A stretch of DNA of 46,123 nt from Myxococcales bacterium (GTDB lineage: Bacteria > Myxococcota_A > Polyangia > Polyangiales > Polyangiaceae), in contig JAAFHV010000042.1 of the NCBI GenBank assembly GCA_013297655.1, forward strand, positions 1-46,123, written 5' to 3'. The notes beneath the pieces were generated by a model, which searched no databases, had not been told where the DNA came from, and worked only from the letters and a program-made list of their open reading frames with translations. The position numbers and the translations under genes were made by a program. Below, piece after piece: positions 1-8,323 of the stretch. Every line of letters starts with the position of its first letter. Position 1 is the first letter of the stretch.

Positions 1-48
1 CCGCGGCCCGAGATCGCGCCCGGCGCCGGGCGCGATCTCGGGCCGCGG
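1..48. repeat. Perfect 48-bp GC-rich palindrome
   Basis: The first 24 bases (ccgcggcccgagatcgcgcc plus cggc) are exactly reverse-complemented by bases 25-48, so transcripts of either strand could form a 20+ bp stem with almost no loop. No T-run follows on the plus strand. The left flank lies outside the window, so a T-run for a leftward transcript cannot be excluded. It could be a bidirectional terminator, a cruciform-prone site or a protein-binding palindrome. Bases 49-166 hold no supported gene. Confidence 0.8.
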
Positions 49-166
49 GGCGCTCCCGACGCGCGCGAAGGCCACGCGACGAATCACTTTTTGGACCGAC
101 GACCGATGAGTTTCGGTCCCGTGCGCCCTCTTAGGGGAAACGCTACGGCGCTCACGAGCGCGAAAG

Positions 167-592
167 GTGAACCCGATGAAAAAGACGTACCGAGGAAGCT
201 GCCATTGCGGAGCCGTCGCCTTCGAGGCCGACATCGATCTCTCGAAAGGGAGCACGCGCTGCAACTGCAGCTTCTGTCACAAGAACCGGTTCTGGATGAC
301 GCTCGTCGACATCGACGACGTGCGCGTCACGAAGGGAGCGGACGCGCTGACGGACTACCGGCAGGCGCCGGAGGGCAAAGAGGCGTTTCTCCACCTCACC
401 TTTTGCAGCCGCTGCGGGGTTCGGCCCTTCTCGCGCGGGGGATTTCTGCCTGCGATCGGGAACGCGTTTTACGCCGTGAACGTCGCGACCCTCGATCTCA
501 CGGACGACGAGCGGGACGCGATCCCCGTCACCTTCGTGGATGGAAGAAGGAACACCTGGGCTCCGCTCACGGAGCACACGAAGAACATGTAA
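167..592 (+). CDS. GFA/CENP-V family zinc-binding protein
   Basis: A 141-residue protein of the glutathione-dependent formaldehyde-activating (GFA, CENP-V) fold, a small zinc-binding beta-barrel. Visible cysteine clusters are C12-x-C14 (SCHCGAV), C32/C34/C37 (RCNCSFC) and C80-x-x-C83 (CSRCG), in the spacing expected for the two zinc sites. Length is normal for the family. The start could be GTG at 167 or ATG at 176; both precede the first motif by only a few residues. Most members have no proven substrate, so formaldehyde/glutathione chemistry should not be assumed. It is convergent with the lipid kinase at 627-1571, with 34 bp between the stops. Confidence 0.85.
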   Translation: MNPMKKTYRGSCHCGAVAFEADIDLSKGSTRCNCSFCHKNRFWMTLVDIDDVRVTKGADALTDYRQAPEGKEAFLHLTFCSRCGVRPFSRGGFLPAIGNAFYAVNVATLDLTDDERDAIPVTFVDGRRNTWAPLTEHTKNM

Positions 593-626
593 TTTACAAA
601 TTATCGCGCGTTCCGACCTCCGCGCG

Positions 627-1571
627 TCACACCGTGAGGAGGGTGAGCTCTTCGGCGAGGCCGACCTCGACCGAGGGGGCGGAGAGGAGCTCACCGTCGA
701 GCACGTAGGCGCGTCGATCGGAGGGGAAATTCACCGCGATCCGTGAAGCGAGGGCGTCGATCCCGGCGCCGACGAGGGGCTTACCTGCAAGCACGCGCGG
801 CATCTGCGGGCCGAGCTCGCGGGGACCGAGCGCGCTGCCAACAGCGTGGAACCGGTCGATGCGCTCCTCGGCGCGGTAGGTGAGGTGCATATGGAGCCCG
901 AGGTCGCGGACCACGCTCGCGACGAACAGGCTGTAACCCTCGTGCGGCACGGCGGCGCCGTCGACCTCGAGGTGCGCGGGCTGCGGCGAGAGCACACGCC
1001 CGGCGAGCGCGCCGCCCACGAACGAACCGGCGAACACCTCCGCGACGATGCGCGCGGCAGCCCCGAGACCGAGCGCTTCGCGCGAACGACCCGTGTAGTA
1101 TGCATCGAAGAAGCTGGCGACGAGACCGAAGCCGAAGATGAAACCGACCCGCGCCTCGCCGTTCGCCTCGGTGACGCGGAGGGGCCTCACGACGTGGCGC
1201 TTCGTGGTGCCGCGCTCGAGGGCGGCGAGGAGACGTTTGGCGTAGGCGGTGGGATTTCCTCGCACGCCGTAGGCTTTTCCGACGGTGCAGACGGTGCCGC
1301 CGGGCACGATCGCGACGTTCGGAAACGAGCCGTCACGGGCATACGAGAGCGCAGTGAGCCCCGCCATGAGCGTGCCGTCGCCGCCCGCGAGCACCACCGT
1401 GTCGTCCTCGCGGAGGCTCGTGCATACGTCGCGGAGCTCGAGGAGGGAGCGCGTCTCGCGGAGGACCACCGCGGAGGAGCGAAGGCCCCGCAGCGTGTCC
1501 ACGAGGCCCCCTTCGGCGCGAAGCTTCTTCGCGTTGCGGTTCACGACGACGACGATACGACCGGGCCTCAA
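627..1571 (-). CDS. Diacylglycerol kinase-family lipid kinase
   Basis: A soluble DAGK catalytic-domain protein, about 314 residues from a TTG at 1571. An N-terminal RIVVVVNRNAKK strand-loop is followed by the GGDGT nucleotide-binding motif (about residues 63-67) and PGGTVCTVGKAYGV, which corresponds to the PGGTxNDFA loop of DAGK/YegS/BmrU proteins but reads TVCTV, an atypical version. The family phosphorylates diacylglycerol, sphingoid bases or related lipids with ATP; the substrate here is unknown. The frame stays open to a GTG at 1832, which would add seven 9-residue repeats (EPLATLRRR) encoded by the 27-bp array. The kinase fold begins only after the array, and GGAAGGGG lies just upstream of the TTG, so I prefer the shorter form. 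Start choice is uncertain. Confidence 0.8.
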   Translation of the reverse strand: MRPGRIVVVVNRNAKKLRAEGGLVDTLRGLRSSAVVLRETRSLLELRDVCTSLREDDTVVLAGGDGTLMAGLTALSYARDGSFPNVAIVPGGTVCTVGKAYGVRGNPTAYAKRLLAALERGTTKRHVVRPLRVTEANGEARVGFIFGFGLVASFFDAYYTGRSREALGLGAAARIVAEVFAGSFVGGALAGRVLSPQPAHLEVDGAAVPHEGYSLFVASVVRDLGLHMHLTYRAEERIDRFHAVGSALGPRELGPQMPRVLAGKPLVGAGIDALASRIAVNFPSDRRAYVLDGELLSAPSVEVGLAEELTLLTV

Positions 1572-1624
1572 GCCCCTTCCGTAACATGAGCCGCCGCCTC
1601 GCGGAACCCTACCTCGGCGCGGAG

Positions 1625-1813
1625 GCTCGCGCCTACGGAGCGTCGCGAGAGGCTCGCGCCTACGGAGCGTCGCGAGAGGCTCGCGCCTACGGAGCGTCGC
1701 GAGAGGCTCGCGCCTCCGGAGCGTCGCGAGAGGCTCGCGCCTCCGGAGCGTCGCGAGAGGCTCGCGCCTCCGGAGCGTCGCGAGAGGCTCGCGCCTCCGG
1801 AGCGTCGCGAGAG
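1625..1813. repeat. 27-bp tandem repeat array, 7 copies, hairpin at each junction
   Basis: Seven consecutive 27-bp units begin at 1625, 1652, 1679, 1706, 1733, 1760 and 1787, with a partial eighth from 1814. Units 1-3 carry gcctacggag and units 4-7 carry gcctccggag; otherwise they look identical. Every junction contains cgcgag-agg-ctcgcg, a 6-bp stem with a 3-nt loop, so the array is a series of small stem-loops. The unit is a multiple of three without stops, which explains the long spurious reading frames across it. It lies between the lipid kinase start and the acidic-protein stop. This 270-bp gap holds no other feature I can support. Confidence 0.95.
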
Positions 1814-1841
1814 GCTCGCCGCTCCCGTCCACTCGATTGGC

Positions 1842-2506
1842 TCAGCAGTAAAAGCCCTTGAGGAGAACCTTCTTCTTCTCTCCACGCAGACGGGTGAGCA
1901 GCTCGGGCGAGAGGTACTGCCCGATCGAGGTGTCCTCCGACGAGGTCGTCTTCACGGGCTCACCATCCACGTCGCCGACGTGGATCTGTGCCACAGCCCA
2001 GTTCGCAGGCGCCAAAAAGAGCCCCGTCGAAGGCCCTTCGTCCTCGTCGTCGTCTTCTTCTCCGTCCGCGTCGTCTTCTTCGTCTTCTTCGTCTTCTTCC
2101 TCGTCGTCCCCATCGCCGCTCTTGGCGAAGAGAGCTTCGAGATCACGAAAGAAAGCGGCAGGAATCGTGGCGAGGGCCTCGGTGGTGAGCATGGCGGCGT
2201 CGATGACGGCGGGCTTCTTCTGATCCTGCGCGTGTGCGACGTGGAGCCCTGCAAAGAACCGCTCGCTCGCCATCTCGTCTTCTTCGCACTCGGCCGCGCC
2301 AGGGCTCACGAAGACGAGCGGGAGACCCGATTCTTTGCGGTGCCGCTCCGTGAGGGCGTGCGCCTTTTTCACCGCCTTCAGCGTGAGGTCGACATCGAAG
2401 CGCGGCCGAGGACCAGCACCGCGTACTGCCCCTTGTCGAGCCCGAACTTCGGGAGCTTCGTCACCGTGGCGGTCGCAGGCTTGGCTTCTGTGCGTGTTTT
2501 GGCCAT
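1842..2506 (-). CDS. Acidic hypothetical protein with an apparent frameshift near the N-terminus
   Basis: Family not recognised. The last ~185 codons (from about 2400 down to 1842) read as a coherent protein with an almost pure Asp/Glu run of about 30 residues (complement of 2042-2110) and a C-terminus ending LLKGFYC. The natural start appears to be ATG at 2506, opening MAKTRTEAKPATATVTKLPK, but that frame stops after 42 codons (2378). Joining it at about 2397-2409 to the downstream frame gives a smooth sequence, LVLGRA-FDVDLTLKAVKKAH, so one base looks missing. In the uninterrupted downstream frame the first ~38 residues are Arg/Gly/His-rich and look non-coding. This may be a real inactivating mutation or a sequencing error. 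Confidence 0.6.
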
Positions 2507-2551
2507 CGCCGAGCACCTACGCTCGTGACGACCTCGAGCTTCCCTTCCCCG

Positions 2552-2779
2552 TTACGAGGCGGAGTGGCGCGCACACACGTGCCGGTTGTTCGCCTTCGCG
2601 CGGGTGGCGGAGGCGAATTTCTGCGCCGCTTCGAGGGTGGGCTCCTCGTCGAACAGCTCCGGGAAATCGCGGAGGACGGCGTCTACGTCGACCGGGACGG
2701 TGCGCTCCGACGTGGGGCCGGTGAGCGCCTCGCGCGCGCAGACGAGGCACTGGGAAACGGGGTTCGCGGTCGCGCTCAT
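2552..2779 (-). CDS. Small Cys/His protein, possibly metal-binding
   Basis: A 75-residue protein of unknown family, from ATG at 2779 (MSATANPVSQ). It has CLVC near residue 11 and HVCARH near the C-terminus, together enough Cys/His ligands for one metal site. The acidic segment between them (DVDAVLRDFPELFDEEPTLE) looks helical. An in-frame extension upstream to 2935 exists, but its composition is Pro/Arg/Gly-rich and I consider it untranslated. The gene lies 45 bp upstream of the frameshifted acidic protein on the same strand and could be cotranscribed with it. Zinc binding is an inference from the Cys/His spacing only. Confidence 0.5.
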   Translation of the reverse strand: MSATANPVSQCLVCAREALTGPTSERTVPVDVDAVLRDFPELFDEEPTLEAAQKFASATRAKANNRHVCARHSAS

Positions 2780-3017
2780 GGTGGGCTCTTCGGGTGGGGG
2801 GCGTTGAGGAAAGAAGCGAGAGGCGCTCGCCTCGTACGCTTCGTCCTCCCAAGAGCATGACGCGTGCCCCACTGTGGTGATGCGATTTGCCGTAAAAATG
2901 GCGGTTCGCGGGCAGGGCGCCCCGGGCGCGCCCACAGGCCCACACGCCCACCGATGCGCCGAGCGGCCCGCAGATCACACGCGACCGGCGTCGGGACGGG
3001 CTGGTAAGCTCGCCGCC

Positions 3018-4406
3018 GTGCATCCACTGGCCTCGCGCCTCTCTCGTTGGCTCGCTGTTCCCGTCACGCTCGTGCTCGCCGCTTCCTCGACCGGGTGCGC
3101 GTCGGCGGCGGTAGGGTTCGCTGAACGAGGCGATTTTCCGGGGCTCAGGGCCGAGATCCAAAAGTCGCACGTGTTGGGAAAGCTCTCCAACGGCGAGGCG
3201 CGCGACATCGCGTCGGCGCTGCTGACCCGGGAAATCAAGGCGCTCCCGGAGGGCTCCGAGGGCCGCGTTCGCGAGCTCCGTGCCTGCGCGAAAGACCTCG
3301 GCTCGGCCCTCGAGTCGCGCGCCGAGAAGCGCGATCCGGTCGCGCTCGCGATCCTCCGGATGCTCGTCGAAGAAGAGGTGCTCTCGCCCGGAGACACGTC
3401 GACCTACAAGAACGATCCCGATCCCGCGTTTCGTGCGCTCGCAGCGCGCAGGCTCAACGCGAGCGACGACGGCGACGCACGGAGAGCCGCCCTCGTGCTC
3501 CGCGAGGTCATCGGTCGCGAGATGGCCGCCCTCGCCGCAGGAGAAGGCGCCACCCTCGGGGAGCTCGACGCGCTCTTCGAAGCGGCACGCCTCGATCCGG
3601 ACGACGAGGTCCGTCACCTCGCCCTCCGCGCCGCCGTCGATGCCGTCGCGCGGAAGAAAAAAGCGGTGCTCGCCGGCCTCCTCGGCGACGCCGACGACGA
3701 CGAGAAGCGCGACGCGATCGCTGGGAAAAACGCGCTCGATCGGCTGCGCGACGCGTGGACGACGGGGGGCAAGGGCATCCGCGACGACGTGGCTTCGGGG
3801 TTCGCGACCTCGCCGTTCTACGAGCTCGGCGGCCGCGATGCGCTTCGTACCCGCCTCGGCGAAGGCCCCGATCGGCTCCTCGTGGCGAGCGCGATTCTGC
3901 GGATGGGTCCCTCTCGGAAAGACGCGGAGGACACGTTCCTTCGCGAGAACGCGGCGCGGGTCGCGGTGAGCGTGCTCCGCGACGGCTCGACGATCGAACG
4001 AAGCTTCGCGGTGGTGCTCGTGCGCCCGGAGGGAGACGGCCTCGAGGCTCTCCGCGCCGCGGCGAAGGACGCCGATCGTGACGTCGCGCTCTCGGCGATG
4101 GGGAAGCTCCTCAACGTGCCCTCCGACGCGGAAAAAGCACGAATCGAGCTCGTTCGTGCGGCGGGTAACAAGGACGACCTCGTGCACGCGCCGCGCGCGC
4201 GGGGCATCCTCGCCGGCGCGCGGTACATGGCGGTCCAGCTCTGGCTCGAGGAGCAAGCGGCGCGCAAAGAGGCGGGCCTCAAGATCCGCGCGGCGGCCGG
4301 TCTCGCCGCGCTAGGTCGTGTCGCGCGCGCGGCTCCCCTCCTCGCCGACGACGATCCCCACGTGCGTTCGCGCGCGGCGTGCCTCGTGCTCGCGGTCACC
4401 CGATGA
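3018..4406 (+). CDS. HEAT-repeat lipoprotein
   Basis: A 462-residue lipoprotein starting at GTG 3018 (VHPLASRLSR). The basic N-terminus, hydrophobic LAVPVTLVLAASS and lipobox STGC form a type II signal peptide. The frame is open to 2874, but that extension does not resemble a leader. The mature part is built from alternating charged and Ala/Leu helices with recurring patterns such as DPDPAFRALAARRL, DPDDEVRHLALRAAVDA and DDDPHVRSRAACLV, typical of HEAT/armadillo scaffolds. No catalytic motif is visible. Its TGA overlaps the ATG of the TatT gene (ATGA, 4403-4406), so the two are probably translationally coupled. A role as a partner of the TRAP-type binding system downstream is an inference from the operon. 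Confidence 0.8.
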   Translation: MHPLASRLSRWLAVPVTLVLAASSTGCASAAVGFAERGDFPGLRAEIQKSHVLGKLSNGEARDIASALLTREIKALPEGSEGRVRELRACAKDLGSALESRAEKRDPVALAILRMLVEEEVLSPGDTSTYKNDPDPAFRALAARRLNASDDGDARRAALVLREVIGREMAALAAGEGATLGELDALFEAARLDPDDEVRHLALRAAVDAVARKKKAVLAGLLGDADDDEKRDAIAGKNALDRLRDAWTTGGKGIRDDVASGFATSPFYELGGRDALRTRLGEGPDRLLVASAILRMGPSRKDAEDTFLRENAARVAVSVLRDGSTIERSFAVVLVRPEGDGLEALRAAAKDADRDVALSAMGKLLNVPSDAEKARIELVRAAGNKDDLVHAPRARGILAGARYMAVQLWLEEQAARKEAGLKIRAAAGLAALGRVARAAPLLADDDPHVRSRAACLVLAVTR

Positions 4407-5341
4407 TCACGATAGGCGGTAAAATCGCTCGCGCCGCGCTCGTCGGGCTCCTCGCGTTCGCGTCGTCGGGGTGCCTCCGCGGATACATGATGGATGCACG
4501 TATCGCGGAGGCGAAGGCGAGCGCAGAGGCCCTCGAGACGCTCGGAGATCCCGAGATCGCGCGCGCGGGAACGGAGGCGCAGCTCGCCGAGCTCGAGGGC
4601 CTCTACCGCCTCGCGCCGCACGAGGACGACCTGCTCTTCGCCCTCGTGCGCGGGTGGACGATGTACGGCGCGCAGTTCCTGCAAGATGCACGCGAAACGG
4701 CGGAGGCTTCGGGAGACACGAGCGGGGCCGCCGCCCTCGACCTCCGCGAGCGTCACGCGCTCGAGCGCGCGGCGGGCTTCGGCCTCTTCGCGCTCGAGAA
4801 AAAAGCGGCCGGCCTCGAAGAAGCACGCCGCACGAAGGACACCTTCGCGCGCTGGGTCGAAGAGCACGTCACGACCCCCCGCGACGCCGAGATGGCCTAC
4901 TACGTGGGCCGCGCGTGGCTCTTGCGCTCACGACGCGGAAAGGGCGATCCGCAGGCGCGCCCGTTCGACGCGTTCGTGGGCACGGTGCTGCTCGATCGAT
5001 CACGACGCCTCGCCCCGGGCTACGCGCACTACGGCGCCGAGATTTTCCTCGCCGGCGCGATGGCGGAGTCGCGCGAGACGGTGGAGGACGCGCGCCGCAC
5101 GTTCGAGGTCGTGATCGAAAAGACGCAAAAGAAGGCGCTCTTCGTGCCGCTCGAATATGCGCTCCGGATCGCGTGCCCCACCGGCGACATGCTCCTGTAC
5201 GAGCGGCTCTTGAACGAGGTGATGTCGTCGTCGGACCCCGGCCTCGACGAGCGCCTCGCCAACGTGTTCGCCAAACGACGCGCGCGACGCGCCCTCGCGC
5301 CCGAGGCGATGCGCGCGTGCAAAGCTCCGCCGAAGCCCTGA
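4403..5341 (+). CDS. TRAP transporter TatT-like lipoprotein
   Basis: A 312-residue lipoprotein. The signal peptide is MITIGGKIARAALVGLLAFA followed by lipobox SSGC. The mature part is helical and TPR-like (for example LYRLAPHEDDLLFALVRGW, YGAQFLQDARE), matching the T component (TatT) of tetratricopeptide-associated TRAP transporters, first described for Treponema Tp0956. TatT proteins form a porous helical scaffold that binds the periplasmic binding protein TatP. The next gene is such a binding protein, which supports the call. It begins with a 4-nt overlap with the HEAT lipoprotein. The assignment rests on recalled family features, not an alignment. Confidence 0.7.
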   Translation: MITIGGKIARAALVGLLAFASSGCLRGYMMDARIAEAKASAEALETLGDPEIARAGTEAQLAELEGLYRLAPHEDDLLFALVRGWTMYGAQFLQDARETAEASGDTSGAAALDLRERHALERAAGFGLFALEKKAAGLEEARRTKDTFARWVEEHVTTPRDAEMAYYVGRAWLLRSRRGKGDPQARPFDAFVGTVLLDRSRRLAPGYAHYGAEIFLAGAMAESRETVEDARRTFEVVIEKTQKKALFVPLEYALRIACPTGDMLLYERLLNEVMSSSDPGLDERLANVFAKRRARRALAPEAMRACKAPPKP

Positions 5342-5408
5342 AACGCACCGCGATCGACGCGCGCGGGCCGAGCTTGCTCCGCGGGCGCGCGTTCCGTACC
5401 GTAAATTC

Positions 5409-6446
5409 GTGCGCTTTTGCGATCGTGTGTTGGTCGTCCTCGGCTTCTTCGTCGCCGTGCTCGTGGTCCCGCGGGAGGCGCTCGCGATCGACGAGATCCG
5501 GGTCGGCACTCTCGCGCCGCGCGACTCGGTGTGGGGCAAGACCCTCGCCGCGTGGGCAGCCTCCGTGCAGCAGGAGAGCGGCGGCCAGCTCAAGGTGAGC
5601 CTCTACTTCGGCGGCTCCCAAGGCGACGAGCCCGAGCTCGTGCAGAAGGTCCGCGACAAGACGATGGACGGCGCCGCCCTCTCCGGGACCGGGCTCGCCG
5701 CGTTCTCGCGCGACGTGGCCGCCCTCGAGCTGCCGTGCGTGCTGCCGAGCTACTCGCGCCTCGATCGCGCACGCAACGCGGTGCGCGCGAAGGTGGCAGA
5801 GGGCTTCGATCGCTCCGGGGTGCGGCTCCTCGCCGAGGGAGACACCGGCACGATGCGCCTCTTCTCGCGCGAGGCAGAGGTCAAATCTCCCAAAGATCTC
5901 GCTCGGATGAAGCCTTTTCTGCGCCCCGACGACCTGCTCGCCAAGTCGTATTTCGACGGAGGATCGCTCTTTCCGCGGCCGCCCGTCGTCACCGTCGCGC
6001 AGGTGCTCGGCGCGCTCATGCCGAACCGGCCCGCCCCGCCGCCGGACGCCGGTCCGGGCGTGCCACACGTGAACGTCGTGTTCGCGTCGTCCCTCGCGGT
6101 GACGGAGCTGAAGTGGTCCGACATGCTCGACTACGTCACTCCGCAGCCCGTCGCGTTCGGGATCGGCGGCATCGTCATCCACGCGGGGAGGCTCGACGGG
6201 CTCCCGCCGGAGGCACGCGCGATCTTGAAACGCACCGCCGAGGCGACCGGCTCGCTCTTGTCGCAGCGTGTCCGCGCCGCGGACGACCTCGCCTTCGCGA
6301 AGCTGCGCTCCGAGAAGAAGAACGTAGACCTCACCGACGAGACCCGCGCGGAGTGGGTCGCGCTCTGCCAGAACATCCGCGACAGGTTCAAGGCGCGCTC
6401 TCCCCATCCCGAGGTCGTCGATATGGTCGTCGCGGCGGGCCAGTGA
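5409..6446 (+). CDS. TRAP transporter solute-binding protein, DctP/TatP type
   Basis: A 345-residue periplasmic binding protein starting at GTG 5409, with signal peptide MRFCDRVLVVLGFFVAVLVV and likely cleavage after EALA. The mature start IDEIRVGTLAPRDSVWGKTL, the segment VRDKTMDGAALSGTGLAAFSRDVAALELP and a C-terminal AFAKLRSEKKNVDLTDETR region are typical of DctP-family proteins, which capture carboxylate-type ligands for sodium-driven TRAP import. It lies 67 bp after the TatT gene and overlaps the next lipoprotein gene by GTGA (6443-6446). No small (DctQ) or large (DctM) membrane subunit gene is present nearby, so the transport partner must be elsewhere or the protein serves another role. 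Ligand unknown. Confidence 0.8.
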   Translation: MRFCDRVLVVLGFFVAVLVVPREALAIDEIRVGTLAPRDSVWGKTLAAWAASVQQESGGQLKVSLYFGGSQGDEPELVQKVRDKTMDGAALSGTGLAAFSRDVAALELPCVLPSYSRLDRARNAVRAKVAEGFDRSGVRLLAEGDTGTMRLFSREAEVKSPKDLARMKPFLRPDDLLAKSYFDGGSLFPRPPVVTVAQVLGALMPNRPAPPPDAGPGVPHVNVVFASSLAVTELKWSDMLDYVTPQPVAFGIGGIVIHAGRLDGLPPEARAILKRTAEATGSLLSQRVRAADDLAFAKLRSEKKNVDLTDETRAEWVALCQNIRDRFKARSPHPEVVDMVVAAGQ

Positions 6447-7378
6447 AGGGCCTCTGCGCTTCGCTCGTGTGCGCCGCGCTCGTGCTCGCGTGCGAAACGA
6501 AGGGCGACGAGACGGACCCGACGAACCCAACCCCCGATCCGGCTCTCGCCGACGCAGGCCCGGTCGACCCGGCAAGCTGCCGCGCGTGCGCCACCTGGGG
6601 CGACCCGGAGGACACCGGCTACGTCGAGTCGACCGCGCTCGCCGAGCTCTCCGGTCTCGCCGCGAGCCGCGTCACGAATGGTGTATATTACACACACAAC
6701 GACTCCGGCGACACCGCGCGCTTCTTCGCGATCTCGGAGGCAGGCGCGTTGCAGGCCGAGTACCGCCTGCAGGGAGTGACCGCGGAGGACGTAGAGGACG
6801 TCGCGACCGGGCCTTGCCCGGAGGGGACGTGCGTGTTCCTCGGTGACATCGGCGACAACGAGGAGAAGCGCAAATCGATAGCGATTTACCGGGTGGCAGA
6901 GCCCGCGCTCGCGAACGCGACGTTGACCCCGGCGGTGCTGGTGCTCCGCTACCCCGACGGCGCCCACAACGCGGAGGCGATGATGGTGTCGCCCGCGGGT
7001 GAGCTCGTGATCGTGAGCAAATCCGAGACCGGGACGAGCGGCGTGTACACCCTCGATCGCGCGACCCTAGGCTCGGCAAAAGAGGCGACCCTCGTCAAGG
7101 CGGGCTCGGTGGTGGTCCCGAAGGAGGGCGGCGCGCTCGTCACCGGGGCGAGCTTTCACCCTTGCGAGAAGCGGGTCGTGCTTCGCACCTACAGCGCGCT
7201 CTTCGAGTACCGCTTCACGGGCGGCATCGAGTCGCTGTTCGCGAACGAGCCAACGCTCCTCCCCGCCGGACGGGAGGGCCAAGGCGAGGCCGTCGCGTAC
7301 TCCGCAGACGGCGCGACGATCGTGACCGTGAGCGAGGGCAAGCGCCCGATGGTGCACGCGAAGCGCTGCGCGCCTTAG
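6443..7378 (+). CDS. Beta-propeller-like lipoprotein
   Basis: A 311-residue lipoprotein beginning at GTG 6443, overlapping the previous TGA by four bases. The leader is VKGLCASLVCAALVLAC with lipobox VLAC, followed by an Asp/Pro/Thr-rich linker and a small Cys cluster (SCRACATWGD). The remainder contains repeated beta-strand/turn patterns such as GLAASRVTNGVYYTHNDSGD, VFLGDIGDNEEKR, MMVSPAGELVIVSKS and AVAYSADGATIVTVSEG, as in SdiA-regulated or YncE-like propeller proteins. No enzyme motif is certain. It is last in the HEAT/TatT/TatP operon. Its stop lies one base from the stop of the convergent amidotransferase gene, leaving no space for a dedicated terminator. Confidence 0.65.
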   Translation: MKGLCASLVCAALVLACETKGDETDPTNPTPDPALADAGPVDPASCRACATWGDPEDTGYVESTALAELSGLAASRVTNGVYYTHNDSGDTARFFAISEAGALQAEYRLQGVTAEDVEDVATGPCPEGTCVFLGDIGDNEEKRKSIAIYRVAEPALANATLTPAVLVLRYPDGAHNAEAMMVSPAGELVIVSKSETGTSGVYTLDRATLGSAKEATLVKAGSVVVPKEGGALVTGASFHPCEKRVVLRTYSALFEYRFTGGIESLFANEPTLLPAGREGQGEAVAYSADGATIVTVSEGKRPMVHAKRCAP

Positions 7379-7379
7379 C

Positions 7380-8159
7380 TCACGCGGCGAGGGTGGCGAT
7401 GCGACGGCCCTTGCGGAAGACCCACATCTCGCCGGGGATGCCGGTGACCCACTCTTCGTCGCGGGTGAGGGGCGCGGTGGCGACGACCGCCACGCGATCG
7501 TTCGGGGTCGTGACGCTCGCGAAGTCGACCCGGATCTCGTCGTCGGCGAGGGTGGCCGCTTTGAAGGGCGCCTCGCGAATCACGTAAGAGAGCTTCGTCG
7601 CGCAGCGGGCGAAGAGGTGCTCGCCATCGCCGAGGAGAAAATTGAAGCTGCCCTTCGCCCCGATCTCGGCGCCGGCCTCCGCGATCGCGCGGTAGAGCTC
7701 TTTTCGCGCACGCGGGTAGTCGGTGAACGACGACTCGAGGCGGGCGAGGAGGGCACAGAACGCGCGCTCGCTGTCGGTGTCGCCGACGGGACGAAAACGA
7801 CCGAGGGTGAGCTTCTTCGCCGATCGAACCGTGCCGTTGTGGGCGAACACGAAGCTGCGGCCCCAGAGCTCGCGCACGAACGGATGCGTGTTCTCGAGCG
7901 CGACGCGACCTCGTGTCTTTCGCCGCACGTGCGCTATCGCGAGCAACGTCTTGATGGGATGGTTTCGGACGAACGTGGCGAGCGGAGAGAGCGACGCGGC
8001 CGCGGGCTCCAAGAACGTGCGCACCGCACGCCCTTCGTAGAGCGCGAGACCCCAGCCGTCGGAGTGAGGACCCCGAAGCCCCCCGCGGAGCGCGAGGCCG
8101 GAGAACGAAAACACGATGTCAGTCGGGACGTTGCACTCCATCCCGAGGAGCTCGCACAT
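7380..8159 (-). CDS. Class II glutamine amidotransferase, YafJ-like
   Basis: A 259-residue Ntn-type glutamine amidotransferase. It begins MCELLGMECNVPTDIVFSFS, so Cys2 becomes the N-terminal nucleophile after Met removal. Family motifs include GPHSDGWGLALYEG, IAHVRRKTRG, NTHPF, SFVFAHNGTV and GDTDSERAF. These match the stand-alone YafJ/EgtC-like group, which hydrolyses glutamine or a gamma-glutamyl compound; no ergothioneine genes are adjacent, so the YafJ-like label is safer. It appears monocistronic, convergent with the TRAP operon and separated by 164 bp from the ABC module on the same strand. The start is fixed by the required Cys2. Confidence 0.85.
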   Translation of the reverse strand: MCELLGMECNVPTDIVFSFSGLALRGGLRGPHSDGWGLALYEGRAVRTFLEPAAASLSPLATFVRNHPIKTLLAIAHVRRKTRGRVALENTHPFVRELWGRSFVFAHNGTVRSAKKLTLGRFRPVGDTDSERAFCALLARLESSFTDYPRARKELYRAIAEAGAEIGAKGSFNFLLGDGEHLFARCATKLSYVIREAPFKAATLADDEIRVDFASVTTPNDRVAVVATAPLTRDEEWVTGIPGEMWVFRKGRRIATLAA

Positions 8160-8323
8160 GGCCCACCTCTACCAGGTTCGTCGCGTGCTCGGTCCTCCGG
8201 ATCTCCGGTCCGCGCATCGCCTCCGGGTTCGCGCGCGGCTTCGCGACCCGCGCTCCGGTGGTCGACCAACGCGCGGCCCCCATCGCATTTCACGGGCGTG
8301 GGTCACGCCGGGACGACGCCGCT

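Noticed and set aside
1586-1861. Open reading frames running through the 27-bp array on both strands
   Set aside because: The period of 27 without stops makes several frames open at once; none has a start region or codon pattern of a gene.
2042-2110. Run of cttctt/cgtcg repeats as a microsatellite
   Set aside because: It is the coding sequence of the acidic Asp/Glu tract on the minus strand, explained by the gene.
2517-4256. 579-codon minus-strand frame
   Set aside because: Antisense shadow of the HEAT-repeat lipoprotein; lacks family motifs and has the expected composition of a shadow frame.
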